Shown in pieces: positions 1 to 9,973 of a stretch of DNA of 20,282 nucleotides; the first letter of the stretch is position 1; the number at the start of each line of letters is the position of its first letter. Below the pieces are notes generated by a model. It did not search any database. It was given only the letters and a program-made list of their open reading frames with translations, and had not been told where the DNA came from. The DNA is from Haplomitrium mnioides (lineage: Eukaryota > Marchantiophyta > Haplomitriopsida > Calobryales), in contig JBNGIS010020186.1 of NCBI GenBank assembly GCA_049999725.1, forward strand, positions 17,677 through 37,958, read 5' to 3'. Position numbers and translations under genes: made by a program.

Positions 1-19
1 GAGAGAGAGAGAGAGAGAG
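1..19. repeat. (GA)n microsatellite
   Basis: The window opens inside an uninterrupted GA dinucleotide run of at least 19 bases. Its true length is unknown because it starts at the window edge. Confidence 0.95.
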
Positions 20-382
20 TATAATAGAATAGAAATTTGATTTAAGTCCCATGTCAGCCCTTGGGCCATATGGATTGAAAGGTACAAAGGCACCAGAAAG
101 AGGTGCCAGAAGAGGAAAGTAACAGAAAATGATGACTAACAACAAGTAAAAACCAAAAGGTAAGCAAACGCTCACGCGTAGAAAGAAAAAATGCTCACTC
201 TAAACTCTAAGCTCTCTACGTATTCAGTATCATACAAAGTAAATGGGGCAAGGGGGAGGGAAACCCCCTATTTGCCTCAGAGATAAAGTTTGAAGTTAAC
301 CCTAGACTAAAATTTGAAAATTTGAGAGTTGAAAATATGACGTCGCCAGTTGGAGACGTAAGTGTGGGCCTATGTGAAGCAT
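20..382. other. unassigned AT-rich non-coding sequence
   Basis: No long open frame, RNA gene or repeat family is recognisable here. The only local structure is a G-rich then C-rich stretch around 246-270 that could form a short hairpin. This is probably the left flank of the minisatellite region. Confidence 0.5.
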
Positions 383-558
383 GTGTCAACTCAGCAGCTT
401 GATAGGTTTCAACTTAGCAGCTTGATGGGTGTCATCTCCACCACTTGATAAGTGTCATCTTAGCCATTTGATAGGTGTCATCTCAATAGCTTGATAAGTG
501 TCATCTCAACATCTTGATAGGTGTCCTCTCGGAAGCTTGATAGGTAGCAGCTCTTTTG
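383..558. repeat. 23-bp tandem repeat array, seven copies
   Basis: The core CTTGATAG, or a one- or two-base variant, recurs at 398, 421, 444, 467, 490, 513 and 536, an exact 23-bp spacing every time. The rest of the unit is close to GTGTCATCTCAAC and varies by a few bases per copy. No copy has gained or lost a base, so the units diverged by substitution only. The period is not a multiple of three, so the array is not a coding repeat. It has the same period as the different, TTGATTCC-type array at 1090-3640. Confidence 0.9.
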
Positions 559-578
559 AGAAGTGTTCTTGTCTTGAT

Positions 579-700
579 GTGTGATTGCAGCCCTGACCTG
601 TGTGGTTGCTGCCTTGTTTTGTGTGTTTGCAGTCTTGTCCTTGTGAATACAGCCATGGCCGTGTGGTTGCAGCCTTGATCGTGTGTTTGTTGCCTAGATG
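579..700. repeat. 20-21 bp tandem repeat array
   Basis: Units beginning GTGTG(G/A/T)TTGCAGCC start near 579, 600, 621, 641, 661 and 681, giving a period of 20-21 bp. The array begins about 20 bp after the 23-bp array. Related but scrambled copies recur at about 840-985 (for example around 907-960), so the original array was probably longer. Confidence 0.8.
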
Positions 701-1089
701 TAGCCCTGTTCTCTGATTGTAGCATTGTCTTTGTCTCTGAATTCCTAGCTCGAGGTGTGATCCAGTGGCTCCATGGGGTGTGTTCCAGTCTTGTTGCCCT
801 TACGAGAGATTGCAGCCCCAGATATATGCTAGTAACTCTATTGGGGTGTGGTGCAGCCCTGATCTGAGTGGTTGTAGCATTGTCGTGTGTGATCTCAGTT
901 CTGTCTTGGTGTGAGTATAGCCCTGTCCATGAGAATGCAGCCTTGTCCATGTGTTTGTAACTCTGATTGTGCGATTGTTGTCCTAATTGCAGATTGTAGT
1001 GTGTCCATGTTTCTGATTTCCAGCCCTGGGATGTGATCCAGTAGCACCCATGGGGTGTGCTCTTGCCCTGACCTGGGTTGTGTCCAACC
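701..1089. repeat. degenerate repeat-derived sequence
   Basis: This stretch carries scattered decayed copies of the TGCAGCC(C/T)TG motif, clearest at 840-985. Two longer related blocks also occur: phrases of the type GATCCAGTGGCTCC with CATGGGGTGTG near 758-785, and GATCCAGTAGCACC with CATGGGGTGTG near 1035-1060. No gene is visible. Confidence 0.55.
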
Positions 1090-1542
1090 CCCTTGATGTT
1101 TTGACTCCAGTCCAGCCTTACCTTTGTTCCAGTCCTAGCTTGATATTGATTCTGATCTCAGCGTTCCATAAACTCTAATCTCTACCGTACGTTGACTCCA
1201 ACTTCAGCCTTACCTTGACTCCGATCCAGCCTTGCATTGATTCCAATCCTGTATTTTGTTGTTCCCATTCTGTATTTTGAATCTCAGTTTACTGTTGGGT
1301 ATTCCAGCTATGGTTTCCGATGTAGGGACTTGTGTACTAGTATGATTGCCCTACTTGGTATTGTGTTTGATCTCGTACTGTGGTTTGGTCCAGTTCTGCA
1401 ACCAGATTGATCGAGCTCTGTTTTTTTCCAGTAAGGCTTGTTTTTGGTGATTCAGTCCTGTATTGGTCCTGGGTCTTGTCTGATATCCAATCTGTTTTGA
1501 TATTTGAGGCCCACTTTGTGGTGTGGGTTCAGCTTTGTTACC

Positions 1543-2459
1543 TGATATTCTCGGTCAAAAATCTCTACTTTGGTCCCCGTTGATCTAGTCTTGGTCTCAC
1601 CTTCTTGACTCTAGCCCTGCGTTGATTCCTTCCTTGTAGTTGGGTAGTGAGTTGCCCCAGGCTTGTGTTTTGGCACAGGTCTCATGTTCTCCAGTCCTCT
1701 AGGTGTCTAGATTCCAACCTTACCTAGATTCCAGTCCAGCCTCACATTGACTGCAGTCTCAGCTTCACATTGATTACGATCCCCACCTGCCATTGATTCC
1801 AATCCCAACCTTGCATTGATTCCCATTCTAGTCATCCATGCGTTCCTATCTTCACTATGGTCTAGTCACAAGGGGTTATTCTGGTCCACTAAAAGGTATT
1901 CCGACACTAGGTGTCCCTCCAGTCCATCCCCGGTGGTCACTCTATCTTTAGATTTCAGCTCTGAATTATTGTATTTTTGCCTTGTATTCTGGTGTCACGG
2001 TTGCGAGTTTTGAGTTTTGAAATGTTCCGCTTTGGTCTCCTTTTGATCCGATCTCTTGACTCCAGCTATATCTTGATTCCAATCCAACCTTACCTTGATT
2101 CTGATCGCATCCACACATTGACTCCCCACCCTGCCTTTCAATGACTCCAATCCCAACTTGACTTTGGCTCCAATCTCGGCCTTACATTGATTCCAGTCCC
2201 AGCCTTATATTGTCTCCATCCTCAGTCTTATGTTGAATCCAATCCAGCCTTGCCATGGCTCCAGTCTAGCCTTACTTCTAAACTCAACATTACATAGGCT
2301 CTAATCTCAACCGTACGTTGACTCCAACTCTAGCCTTACATTGATTTGCTATTCCCATTCTGTTTTGACTTTTGGTATTCTAGCTTTGAGTTTTGGATGT
2401 CAGGTCTTGCGTACTATGCTAGCTCTACTTGGGTACTATGGTTTGATCCCTTTGTTACA
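1543..2459. repeat. higher-order repeat copy A
   Basis: First clear copy of the long unit, 917 bp from landmark to landmark. It matches copy B base for base over most of 1561-2300, including AAGGGGTTAT (near 1870) and the CTAATCTCAACC block (near 2301). Copy B has extra bases before the CTCCTTTTGATC segment, which widens the offset from 917 to 933 bp. Confidence 0.8.
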
Positions 2460-3405
2460 TGATATTCTTGGTCAGAAATCTCTACTTTGGTCCTTGTTGA
2501 TCTAGTCTTGGTCTCCCATTCTTGACTCCAGCCCTGCGTTGATTCCTTCCTTGCAGTTGGGTAGTGTGTTGCCTCAACCTTGTGTTTTGACATAGGTCTT
2601 GTGTTCTCCAGTCCTCTAGATGTCAAGATTCCAACCTTGCCTAGATTCTAGTCCAGCCTCACATTGACCGCAGTCTTAGCTTCACATTGATTCCAATCCC
2701 CACCTGCCAATGAATCCAATCCCAGCCTTGCTTTGGTTCCCATTTAGCCATCCCTGCGTTCCTATCTTCACTCTGGTCTAGTCACAAGGGGTTATCCCAG
2801 TCCACTAAAAGGTACTCCGATCCAGTCACTAGGTGCCCCTCTAGTCCAGCCCCAGCGGTCACTCTGTCTTCATGTTACAGCCCTGAATTATCGTATTTTC
2901 GCCTTGTGTTATGGTGTTACGGTCTTGAGTTTTGAGTTTTGAAATGTTTGCCTTTTGGTTCCGCTTTGGTCTCCTTTTGATCTGATCTCTTGACTCCAGC
3001 TATACCTTGATTCCAATCCAGCCTTACCTTGATTGTGATCACATCCACACATTGACTCCCCTTCATGCCTTTCGATGACTCCAATCCCAGCTTGACCTTG
3101 GCTCCGATCTCGGCCTTACATTGATTCTAGTCCCAGCCTTATATTGTCTCCACCCCCACACTTATGATGAATCCAATCCAGCCTTGCCATGGCTCCAGTC
3201 CAGCCTTACTTCCAAACTCAGCATTACATAGGCTCTAATCTCGATCGTGGTTGGGTCCAGTCTTGTATCAAGAATGGTCAAGTTCTGTTTTGCTGAGTTT
3301 GTCTTGCGTTTTGGTGCTTCAGCCATGTAATGGTCTTGGGTCTCGACTGCTACCCAGTCTATTTTGTTGAGGCCGGCCCTGTGAACTGGTTTTAGCTTTG
3401 TTGTC
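2460..3405. repeat. higher-order repeat copy B
   Basis: Second copy, 946 bp landmark to landmark. It is closely similar to copy A. Its right part, from about 3240, resembles the segment at 1380-1540 before copy A, which is missing from the A/B junction at about 2350-2460. This points to a deletion of roughly 200 bp there. A third, more diverged and truncated copy begins at 3406. Confidence 0.8.
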
Positions 3406-3640
3406 TGATATTCTCGGTCGGAGGTCCCTACTTTAGTCTCTGTTGTTCCATTTTTGGTCTCATCTTCTTGACTCCAACCCTACGTCGGTTCCGACCCTCC
3501 AGTCTTGTCATTTGATAAGGCCAGCATTCTGGTTCCAGCTTTGTTTTGACATTCGGTCTGATCTACCCCTTCTGATCGATAATCTGCCGCTCCAGTTATC
3601 CAATACCAGTCTCGTGTTCTTCGGACAACTCGGCATGCCC

Positions 3641-3714
3641 GTGCCAATCCAGCTCTCTTGATTTATTGGTCTTCTCGCCAATTATGAACAACACTTTCCT
3701 CCTAGCACAAGATT
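3641..3714 (-). other. LINE 3' untranslated tail with AATAAA signal
   Basis: Read on the minus strand, this short stretch follows the LINE ORF2 stop at 3715-3717. It contains AATAAA (complement of 3662-3667) about 50 bases downstream, a plausible polyadenylation signal. No poly(A) tail (poly-T on the plus strand) is visible, so the exact 3' end of the LINE is uncertain. Confidence 0.45.
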
Positions 3715-3779
3715 TTAGGAGTTCTGTTGTAGGCTGGTCCGTAATGTCATTACTTCGCGTAGAAATAGTGCGAGCCAAC
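3715..3779 (-). pseudogene. LINE ORF2 C-terminal end, split off by the LTR element
   Basis: Read on the minus strand, this fragment continues the LINE frame that stops abruptly at 16118. When the LTR retrotransposon and one CCAAC copy are removed, the frame passes from the right flank into this one without a break. It ends at a TAA at 3715-3717 after about 20 residues. The local peptide, which includes LALFLREV, looks like the short tail after the C-terminal zinc-binding segment of plant LINE ORF2 proteins. This assignment rests on frame continuity and neighbourhood, since the piece is too short to identify alone. Confidence 0.7.
3775..3779. repeat. target-site duplication, left copy (CCAAC)
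   Basis: CCAAC lies directly before the first TG of the 5' LTR. It is repeated exactly at 16118-16122, directly after the final CA of the 3' LTR. A 5-bp duplication is standard for Ty3/gypsy integrases. Confidence 0.95.
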
Positions 3780-4351
3780 TGTTAGCCGATGGTTTGGAGC
3801 ATTCAAGCGGAATTCACGAAATCAGAAGCATCAACAACACAATAATCCTTGGCAAGTGTGAGGGCCTCTTAGGAGCCACAGATTGCCCTCAAACAGCTAC
3901 TAAGAGCAGGGTGCATGAGTCGTGGGAGGAAAACAGGATCGCCAGCCAGAGAAGGAGGCCACCTTTCAAAATTCAGAGCAGGCCAATGAGAGACCGTGTG
4001 GGAGAAGGGAATGCGGGAATCGGAGCCTAGGGAGAAGGAAGAGAGCAGCCACCTATGGTGAAGCGATCGCAGGAGGAAGAAGAATGGATCCACAACGACG
4101 AAATCCAAAGACACTCTGAAGAAAGTCAGATCGCGGGGGTCCTGTAGCGGCCACAAATCGGGAAGCAAGGATCAAGAGCTGAAAGGAGGAGGTGAGATCG
4201 TCACGAGGGCGAGCAAGGTCAGAGAAGAGGGACGCCTCGATCCCGCAAGCAAGAGCGAGCCCTACAAGGGCCAATCGAACACCTCCATTCGAGTTTGTGA
4301 ATCCTGGCGGAAGTGTGGAGTCCTCGGAAGGTCCCGCCAGATTCCACGGAA

Positions 4352-5318
4352 ACGTGGTGTCTCCAAAGCACTTCGCGGGATTCCACGGATGATGTGGCGG
4401 CACCAGGAGGCCCGAGCATCTGCGGAAAGGCGCCTTCCTAAGTCGGGATCCCACTTGGCGGGGTTTTGATCCGTCTTACGATATGGGGACCTCGGTTAAG
4501 AGGGATCCGCGAGGAAACCAACCAAGGAGCAAGGAAGAGGGCCCGAAACAACGACTTATCGGGGGTCTGGCCGAAGGAAAACAGAGAGTGCCGAAAGGAT
4601 GATACATCAAAGAGCAGGAGAGGAGCGGAGAAGCTGAAGGGGTGACTTAACGTGGATCCGTCAAGAGGAAACACAGAGGAGAGCCAAAAGGGGGACAGAT
4701 CACCGAACTGGCCGACGAAGACCAGAATGAGGGCAGCCGAGAAATCCATCTAATGCCGGTGCGACCAACGGAGGAGCAAGCGGCGCCGAAAGGGTGAGTC
4801 AACGTTGATCCGACATCACGATGGTAGAAGTTTGACGGGATGCAGCCGGCATCCGAAAGTTCGAAGGGGCGAACGGTCTGAAAAAGCCTTGTAGTTCTTA
4901 TATCGAGCTTTCAGAAATGTTAATGAAGAGAACCTCAGGTAATCGACATAGTTCTTATTCGGCGAGCGAGGTAAGTCCGTAGCGGCTCTTCGGTCAACGT
5001 GGCGAGTGCAGGGAGTTTGCGGAAGGGCTTTGGAAAGGTGGCGCGTTGGGGAGCTTGGTTGGGTTTTCGTGGGTCAACCTCAGAAGGAAGTCAACCAACG
5101 GTCCGCCTACCCCTTTGCGAAGCAACGTCGGACGGCGCCCTTCGGAGGACATGGTGACTCCAAGGACCCCGAAGCAACTCACAGGACATGCGGCACAAGG
5201 AGAGGAGTTCATCAGACCCCGAGCAACGTGCGGATCAACTACGGAAGGAGCGGTCAACGTGACGGCTAGCCTACCCCCTTTTGGGACGGCGTCGGACGGC
5301 GGTGCAGCAGACGACGTG
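4352..5318 (+). promoter_or_regulatory. ACGTG motif cluster in 5' LTR U3
   Basis: The pentamer ACGTG, the core of ABRE/G-box elements bound by plant bZIP factors, occurs on the plus strand at 4352, 4650, 4997, 5226, 5257 and 5314, mostly as ACGTGG. Four sites present in the 3' LTR are destroyed here: at 4392, at about 4481, near 5036 and at about 5149. Three of the four are by CpG-type transitions. Regulatory function is inferred from motif density only. Confidence 0.45.
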
Positions 5319-6379
5319 GCGCGAAGAGCACAAATAGGGATATGCGGGGGAATCTTTTGAGATTTCGTGGACTGGGTTCCACAAGGCGCTTCGGAACTAT
5401 GTTCCAAAGAACCCTTTGGACTTAGCCACAGGAATCTGCGAAATCTCGACCCACAAGATTCCTCAAACTCCTTGTTGAGGTTACCGTTGTACTTTCATCA
5501 TGGCGGGACACATGGCATGTTCTCATGTTGGCTGTAACGGGATTAACCGGTGAAGCGCCACGTGTCGTCACCTCCGCGTTCCAGGGAGCCAATGGGATTA
5601 ACGACCTTTCTTGGGATCAGGCTCGCGTGTTTATCGCTCGTAAGAGGATATGCATCGATGGCCTTCGAATTCTTAGGGGTTGATGCACAAGTGATTGCGG
5701 GGCGCGACAGCAATAGCAAGACAAAGGAATTGCGCATGGTAAGGCATGGGTGAGAATTCAGTGAGGAATTACGTGAAGCATGGGTACTAGCTCCAATGGG
5801 CCAGGAGGATTCAGAGGAGGACTGGAGGGGCGCCGAGAATTGCAGAGTGAGGAGCTCTAGATGCTCCGGCAATCTAGGTGACTTCATCCTTGCCGGTGGA
5901 CCAAAGCAGAGGGGGACTGATATGATAGTTCGAAGGGATTCCAACTTACTGAGAACTAAGGAGAGGCTGCCAAGTGAGGAGCTTGGAGTCGTCTGGGCAT
6001 TTCCTTGTGTTAGTGCATCAGCCCAGAGTGTTCAGAGTACACTCTGGTGTGATTCTTCAAGTGGAGATGAGAGGGGGGGGGGGCTGCGTTAGTGCCTGCG
6101 CACTGCGCGGGATGACCCGTCGAGGCTCGGGGGTGGAGTGAGCTACCTGCAGCTGGGAAAGCTGTCTTCTAGAGGTGGAAGTCAAAGAAACTCTCTTCCT
6201 AGCCTGAGGAAGTAAAAGCAGGGCTTCTCGCGAGGGAAGTTAAAAAACTATCTGGAGAGGAGAGTGTGTGGGTGGTTGCTGGGCTGCGGGCTGTATGGCA
6301 GCAAGGATTCAGAAGGGAAGGAATCGCTGGTAGAAATCCAGAGGGCCTTCAAGAACTCTGTTTTCTCTTACACATAGTG

Positions 6380-6386
6380 TATAAAT
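6380..6386 (+). promoter_or_regulatory. TATA box of the 5' LTR
   Basis: TATAAAT is conserved at the matching place in both LTRs, here and at 15504-15510, within a shared GTGTATAAAT context. Transcription would start about 25-35 bases downstream, defining the U3/R border near 6410. No other TATA-like site in the LTR is as good. Confidence 0.6.
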
Positions 6387-7001
6387 CGTTTGTCTATATC
6401 TGTGTAGTTAGATTTGCTTTCTGCATTGTGTCCTAGTGATCTATTAGATTAGAAGGCATCGGGATAGTTGAGCAGACCTTGGGAACAACCTTGGATGGGG
6501 AGTCCAATCCCTCAACATAGTTCTGGTATCTTGGAGGTGAATGCTCTATGTTCCTGATCTTGTTGCATAGTTAGGAATTAGATCCCATTATGATAGTTAG
6601 GATAATATGTTTCAGCTCTACGACAACCTTGAGAGGGGGAGTCCAGCCTTGTTGTATTGTTCAAGTGGTGCAAGTCACCAGCACCCACTCTGCTCCAAGC
6701 ACAAATAAGGTGGCAGGGTCCTAGGTTTGGACCTTTGGAATACATGGAAAGAATTACATGAATGTTGGGTGTGATGAATGTGGACTGGGGTTTTGAATGA
6801 ATGAGTTGAGTGCAAACCAAAGAAGAGTGAGTGGTGAACTTAAGGCCCGTAAGGAAGGGGAGAGCTCTTAAGGCCTGAAAATGATAACTGGTAAGAGGCC
6901 ATCTCAGAAAAGAACCTAAAAGCCCGTAAACCGTCCTCCCCTGCACCTAAAGCAGGACCTAAAAAGGTTAAGGCCCGGAACAGTGGAGCGACATGAATTT
7001 T

Positions 7002-7020
7002 TGGCACTAGAAGGAGGGCC
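7002..7020 (+). promoter_or_regulatory. primer-binding site candidate
   Basis: Eight bases after the 5' LTR lies TGGCACTAGAAGGAGGGCC. The leading TGG complements the universal CCA end of tRNAs, as expected for a minus-strand primer site. It is not the initiator-methionine type (TGGTATCAGAGC) used by many plant elements. I cannot name the primer tRNA from memory. Confidence 0.65.
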
Positions 7021-7201
7021 AAAGGTTTGACAAAACCTGAGACCAACTCGAACCAGAGCCATCACTTTGTGCACTAGAGACTCAAGTCAGTTGGTGAGAA
7101 AGCCACTCTTGAGAAACAGAGCAACCGAGGGTTGAGTCTGTTAAGGAAGAGTGGCAGAAAGCAGAGATTTCTGAGTGGAAGTGGCAGTGGCCAGTGGAGG
7201 G
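7021..7201 (+). other. untranslated leader between primer site and gag
   Basis: About 180 bases without a convincing coding frame. The region would carry packaging signals, but none can be recognised from sequence alone. Confidence 0.5.
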
Positions 7202-8878
7202 ATGGCCGACCCGGTACCACCTTCTGGGATTTGGAGAAGATTCAGATACAAGTCCTTCAAGAGACGCCCAAAGGATGACCTAGATGCATGGCTGGATGAC
7301 CTTGAGAACATTGCAGCAGCAAATGGGGAAGCCCATGTCAAGATTGGAATCCTGCCAGCAGTGCTACAAGGAGAGGCCCAGCCTTGGTACAAAGACCTGC
7401 CAGATAATGTCAAGAGGGACTAGCATGCATTCAAGGCGGCCTTCATAGCAGAGTTTCGTGGGATTGGCGAAGAGACGGAGGCGTTGATCAAGATGGGGCA
7501 ACTGAGGATGAAGAAGAAGGAGTTTGTGAGAAGGTTCCTCCAACGGTTCAAGAAAGTGGCGAGGAAGCTACACCCTCCAGCCACTGATGGAATGCTCATA
7601 ACATGGTTCATGGTAGCGCTCCCCAGAGGGATTGGGACCTGGGTGCGCCAAACGGATCCACAGACTCTCGAGGATGCAATCAATGCAGCAAGATCCCATG
7701 TGAAGGCTGCTATCACCAGTTCCCGGAGGAAGGCAAGGTCCAAGTATGACTCTGACGATTCTTCGGACACCTCGGACAATGATGAGGAGACGGATCAGAG
7801 TTTCGAGTTCTCCTCATAAAGCGAGAATCAGTCAAGCAGCAGCAGCTCAGAGGAGGACCGGTCATCCAAAAAGAAATAAAAGAAGAAGGACTTGAAGAAG
7901 AAGAAGCATGCCAAGGAGAGTAGTCATCGCAAGGGCGCTAGTAAAGGATGATACAAGAAAGCTGAACCCGAACCTGAGGTGAGCAGGAAGTCAGGGGGGA
8001 GGGATTGAATCGAGGACCTGAGCGCCAAGATGGAGGCAATGAACATACTCTTGGCAAGAATTAAGCCGGAGGGCAGGCCCCTGCCAACCAGAAGAGTTGG
8101 TGTCTGGTGCTTTAGGTGCAAGCAGCACGGACATTCCCCCCAGGAATGTCCAAACGACACAAATGTTGTGCACTATGTGAGGGAAGAAGCACCAGAGTAC
8201 ATTAGGGAGGAAGTGGAGTATGCCATGGAGGAGGCCCTAGAAACGGTGTATCAGATCAGAGGGGGACCTCGTACAATTCTGAGCAGGACTGCAGGAGTGA
8301 ACGCAAGACCTATGAATCAGTGGACTACGAATCGGCCTCTTAGAATGACGACTATGGTCTGTTGGAATTGTGACCAACCCGGCCACATTTCCTCTAGCTG
8401 TCCGGAGCCGCAGAAGAGTGGTTATGGCCAACCGCCCTCCCTGTACTTCCAATGCAAAAAGGAGGGGCATGTGGCTATGAATTGCCCAATCAGAAGGCCT
8501 GATGCTGCTCCGGGACCAAGTGTGAATCCTCCTCCCCCCGCGGTTGTCAATCTAATTACTTTGGAGATGGAGGAGAAAGCAGAATTGCCGGGCTGGGAGA
8601 CGCCAACTCTCGAGGATTGTTTATGGGTGATGACCCGAGTAAGAGCGAAGGCCACAAAGAAGAGCCAGAGGAAGTTCGAGCGCAGATCTAAGAAGAAAGT
8701 AGCTCGAGCGGCCTTGCCTCGAAGTGATTCGAACTATCAGAGAGATAATCCAAAATGGTTCTACCCCAAGCAGCAGGACCAGGTGAGAAAACAATTAGAG
8801 GCTTTGGAGGCACTGGAAGAAGAGCGGGCAGTCGAAGAGACCCTCAAGGAGGTCTGGAAGGAGCAGGGGAGAGACTAG
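7202..8878 (+). pseudogene. gag: gag (capsid and nucleocapsid), broken
   Basis: Codes for the structural part of the virus-like particle that packages element RNA in the cytoplasm. The ATG at 7202 opens MADPVPPSG and is chosen over the upstream in-frame GTG at 7175. The first 190 codons resemble a retrotransposon Gag capsid domain, including AQPWYKDLP. An acidic serine-rich then lysine-rich stretch follows (7740-8000). Three CCHC zinc knuckles come next: intact CX2CX4HX4C at 8108-8149 and 8360-8401, and a third at 8444-8485 whose first Cys is now Tyr. The C-terminal part is charged and probably coiled. In-frame stops lie at 7421, 7817, 7877, 7949, 8006 and 8876. All pieces share one frame, so there is no frameshift in gag. 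The frame runs straight into the protease, indicating a single gag-pol polyprotein. Confidence 0.9.
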
Positions 8879-9973
8879 AAAGTGCAGAAGACAGTTGCAA
8901 CTGCGGTAGAGGGGCCTAGAGCCACCCCCTACAACATTCAAGCGAACATAAGAAATTGTCCTATCATGGCTACAGTGGGCCAACTGATCAAGGATAGCCC
9001 TTTGTATCGGAGACAGCTCCAAGAATTGCTGATGGGAGCGAAGAGAAGAAGGAGGCTACCCAAGGTGGGAGCTCCAGCAGATTTGCAGCTGGTCTACGAG
9101 GACAACGGGGCCATTGAGATTGACATCCAGATCGTACATTGCACATTGTCCTTGGTGCCCATAGATAGAGGGGCAGGCGTCAACATCATGGTGGAGGAGA
9201 CTACACATAAGCTGGGATTCACGGAATTCCAGCACACTGGCCGAATCATGAGGTTGGCAGATGGGTCACGTGTGAAGCCATTGGGCTCTCTCTTGCAAGT
9301 TCCAACATTCATCGGAGGGGAGGAATTTAAGCTCAATTACCTGATAATGCGACCCGTCAGAGCATCTCCTTACCTTGTGTTGATCGAGAGACCGTGGCTG
9401 TATGGAGCCAAGGTAATGCACAACTGGAGGAACTCTACACTGGTGTTTGGCCCCGAAAGAACGATAGTGCATTACGGTCTTGTTTCTCATATGGGAGAAA
9501 TGCAGTCAGAGGCGGAATACGACAATGAGTGGTCCAAAGAGGAGGAAGATTTGGAGTACCACTATTGGGTACAAATGGTGAGCGAAGTGACAGAGGAGGA
9601 TCTGTTGGAGGAGGAAGTAGTTTTTGTCAATCAAATCGAGCTATCTACCTATGATGGAACGGAGCATCAGCGGGATGGGTTTGTAGAAGATCGGATCCAG
9701 GAAACGGACATGGGGAGGTCCGCAGAAGCTCCTTGGGAGGAAGGAGGAGTGAGATTGGCTACCCTAATGCCAGCAGGGGACAGCAGAGGAAGGAATGAGA
9801 TGGGGGTGGTGAGGGATGCCCAACACAAGCAATTGGTGGTCCGAGAGAGACACATTTTCCACATCGAATCCCAATTGCCCAGGAAAGCGGAGCACGCCCT
9901 CACCCAACCCCTACACAACTACAGTGACGCTTTTGCCTGGAGTCACGTAGATCTGAAGGGAGTCCCCAATTAA
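8879..9973 (+). pseudogene. pol: protease part of gag-pol, with acidic linker, broken
   Basis: The aspartic protease would cut the polyprotein into capsid and enzymes. The active-site region around 9155-9190 reads PIDRGAGVNIM. The catalytic Asp (9164) is followed by Arg where retropepsins have Ser, Thr or Gly, so activity is doubtful. The later ERPWLYGA segment (about 9388) corresponds to the LGRPWL-type motif of plant Ty3 proteases. About 170 residues follow that are rich in Glu and Asp and match no domain I know. A DAFAWSHVDLKG stretch just before the TAA at 9971 is typical of the protease to reverse-transcriptase junction in Ty3 elements. The frame is the same as gag, open from 8879 to 9970. 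Confidence 0.85.

Larger units (their letters stand above)
1090..3640. repeat. degenerate 23-bp minisatellite with higher-order repeat
   Basis: The region is built of short units of the type TTGATTCCAATCCCAGCCTT followed by three bases. In the best-preserved stretch, unit starts fall at 2073, 2095, 2118, 2141, 2164, 2187, 2210, 2233 and about 2255, spacings of 22-23 bp. Above this is a larger period: the landmark TGATATTCT occurs at 1543, 2460 and 3406, and the long blocks after the first two match for over 700 bp. All substantial open frames here are chance readings of the repeat. The right edge is blurred near 3640, where the LINE tail begins. Confidence 0.85.
3780..6993 (+). repeat. 5' long terminal repeat
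   Basis: Starts TGTTAGCC and ends GCGACA, matching the 3' copy along its length. It is 71 bp shorter than the 3' LTR, mainly from two gaps: about 32 bp missing near 3938, and about 40 bp missing near 4945 between repeats of AGTTCTT. The G-run at 6073-6083 is longer than in the 3' copy. The likely promoter TATA box is at 6380, which gives a U3 of about 2.6 kb and R plus U5 of about 0.6 kb. Open frames inside the LTR use non-ATG starts and show no known domain. Confidence 0.95.

Noticed and set aside
383-558. CRISPR-like array
   Set aside because: Units are contiguous with no unique spacers, and the genome is clearly a plant nuclear one.
501-950. 149-residue minus-strand open frame
   Set aside because: It lies across tandem repeats and reads as low-complexity Thr/Arg/His sequence. 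Its openness follows from the repeat composition.
3406-3640. LINE 3' untranslated region reaching far left
   Set aside because: Phrases typical of the minisatellite continue to about 3640, so the repeat array explains this stretch better than LINE sequence.
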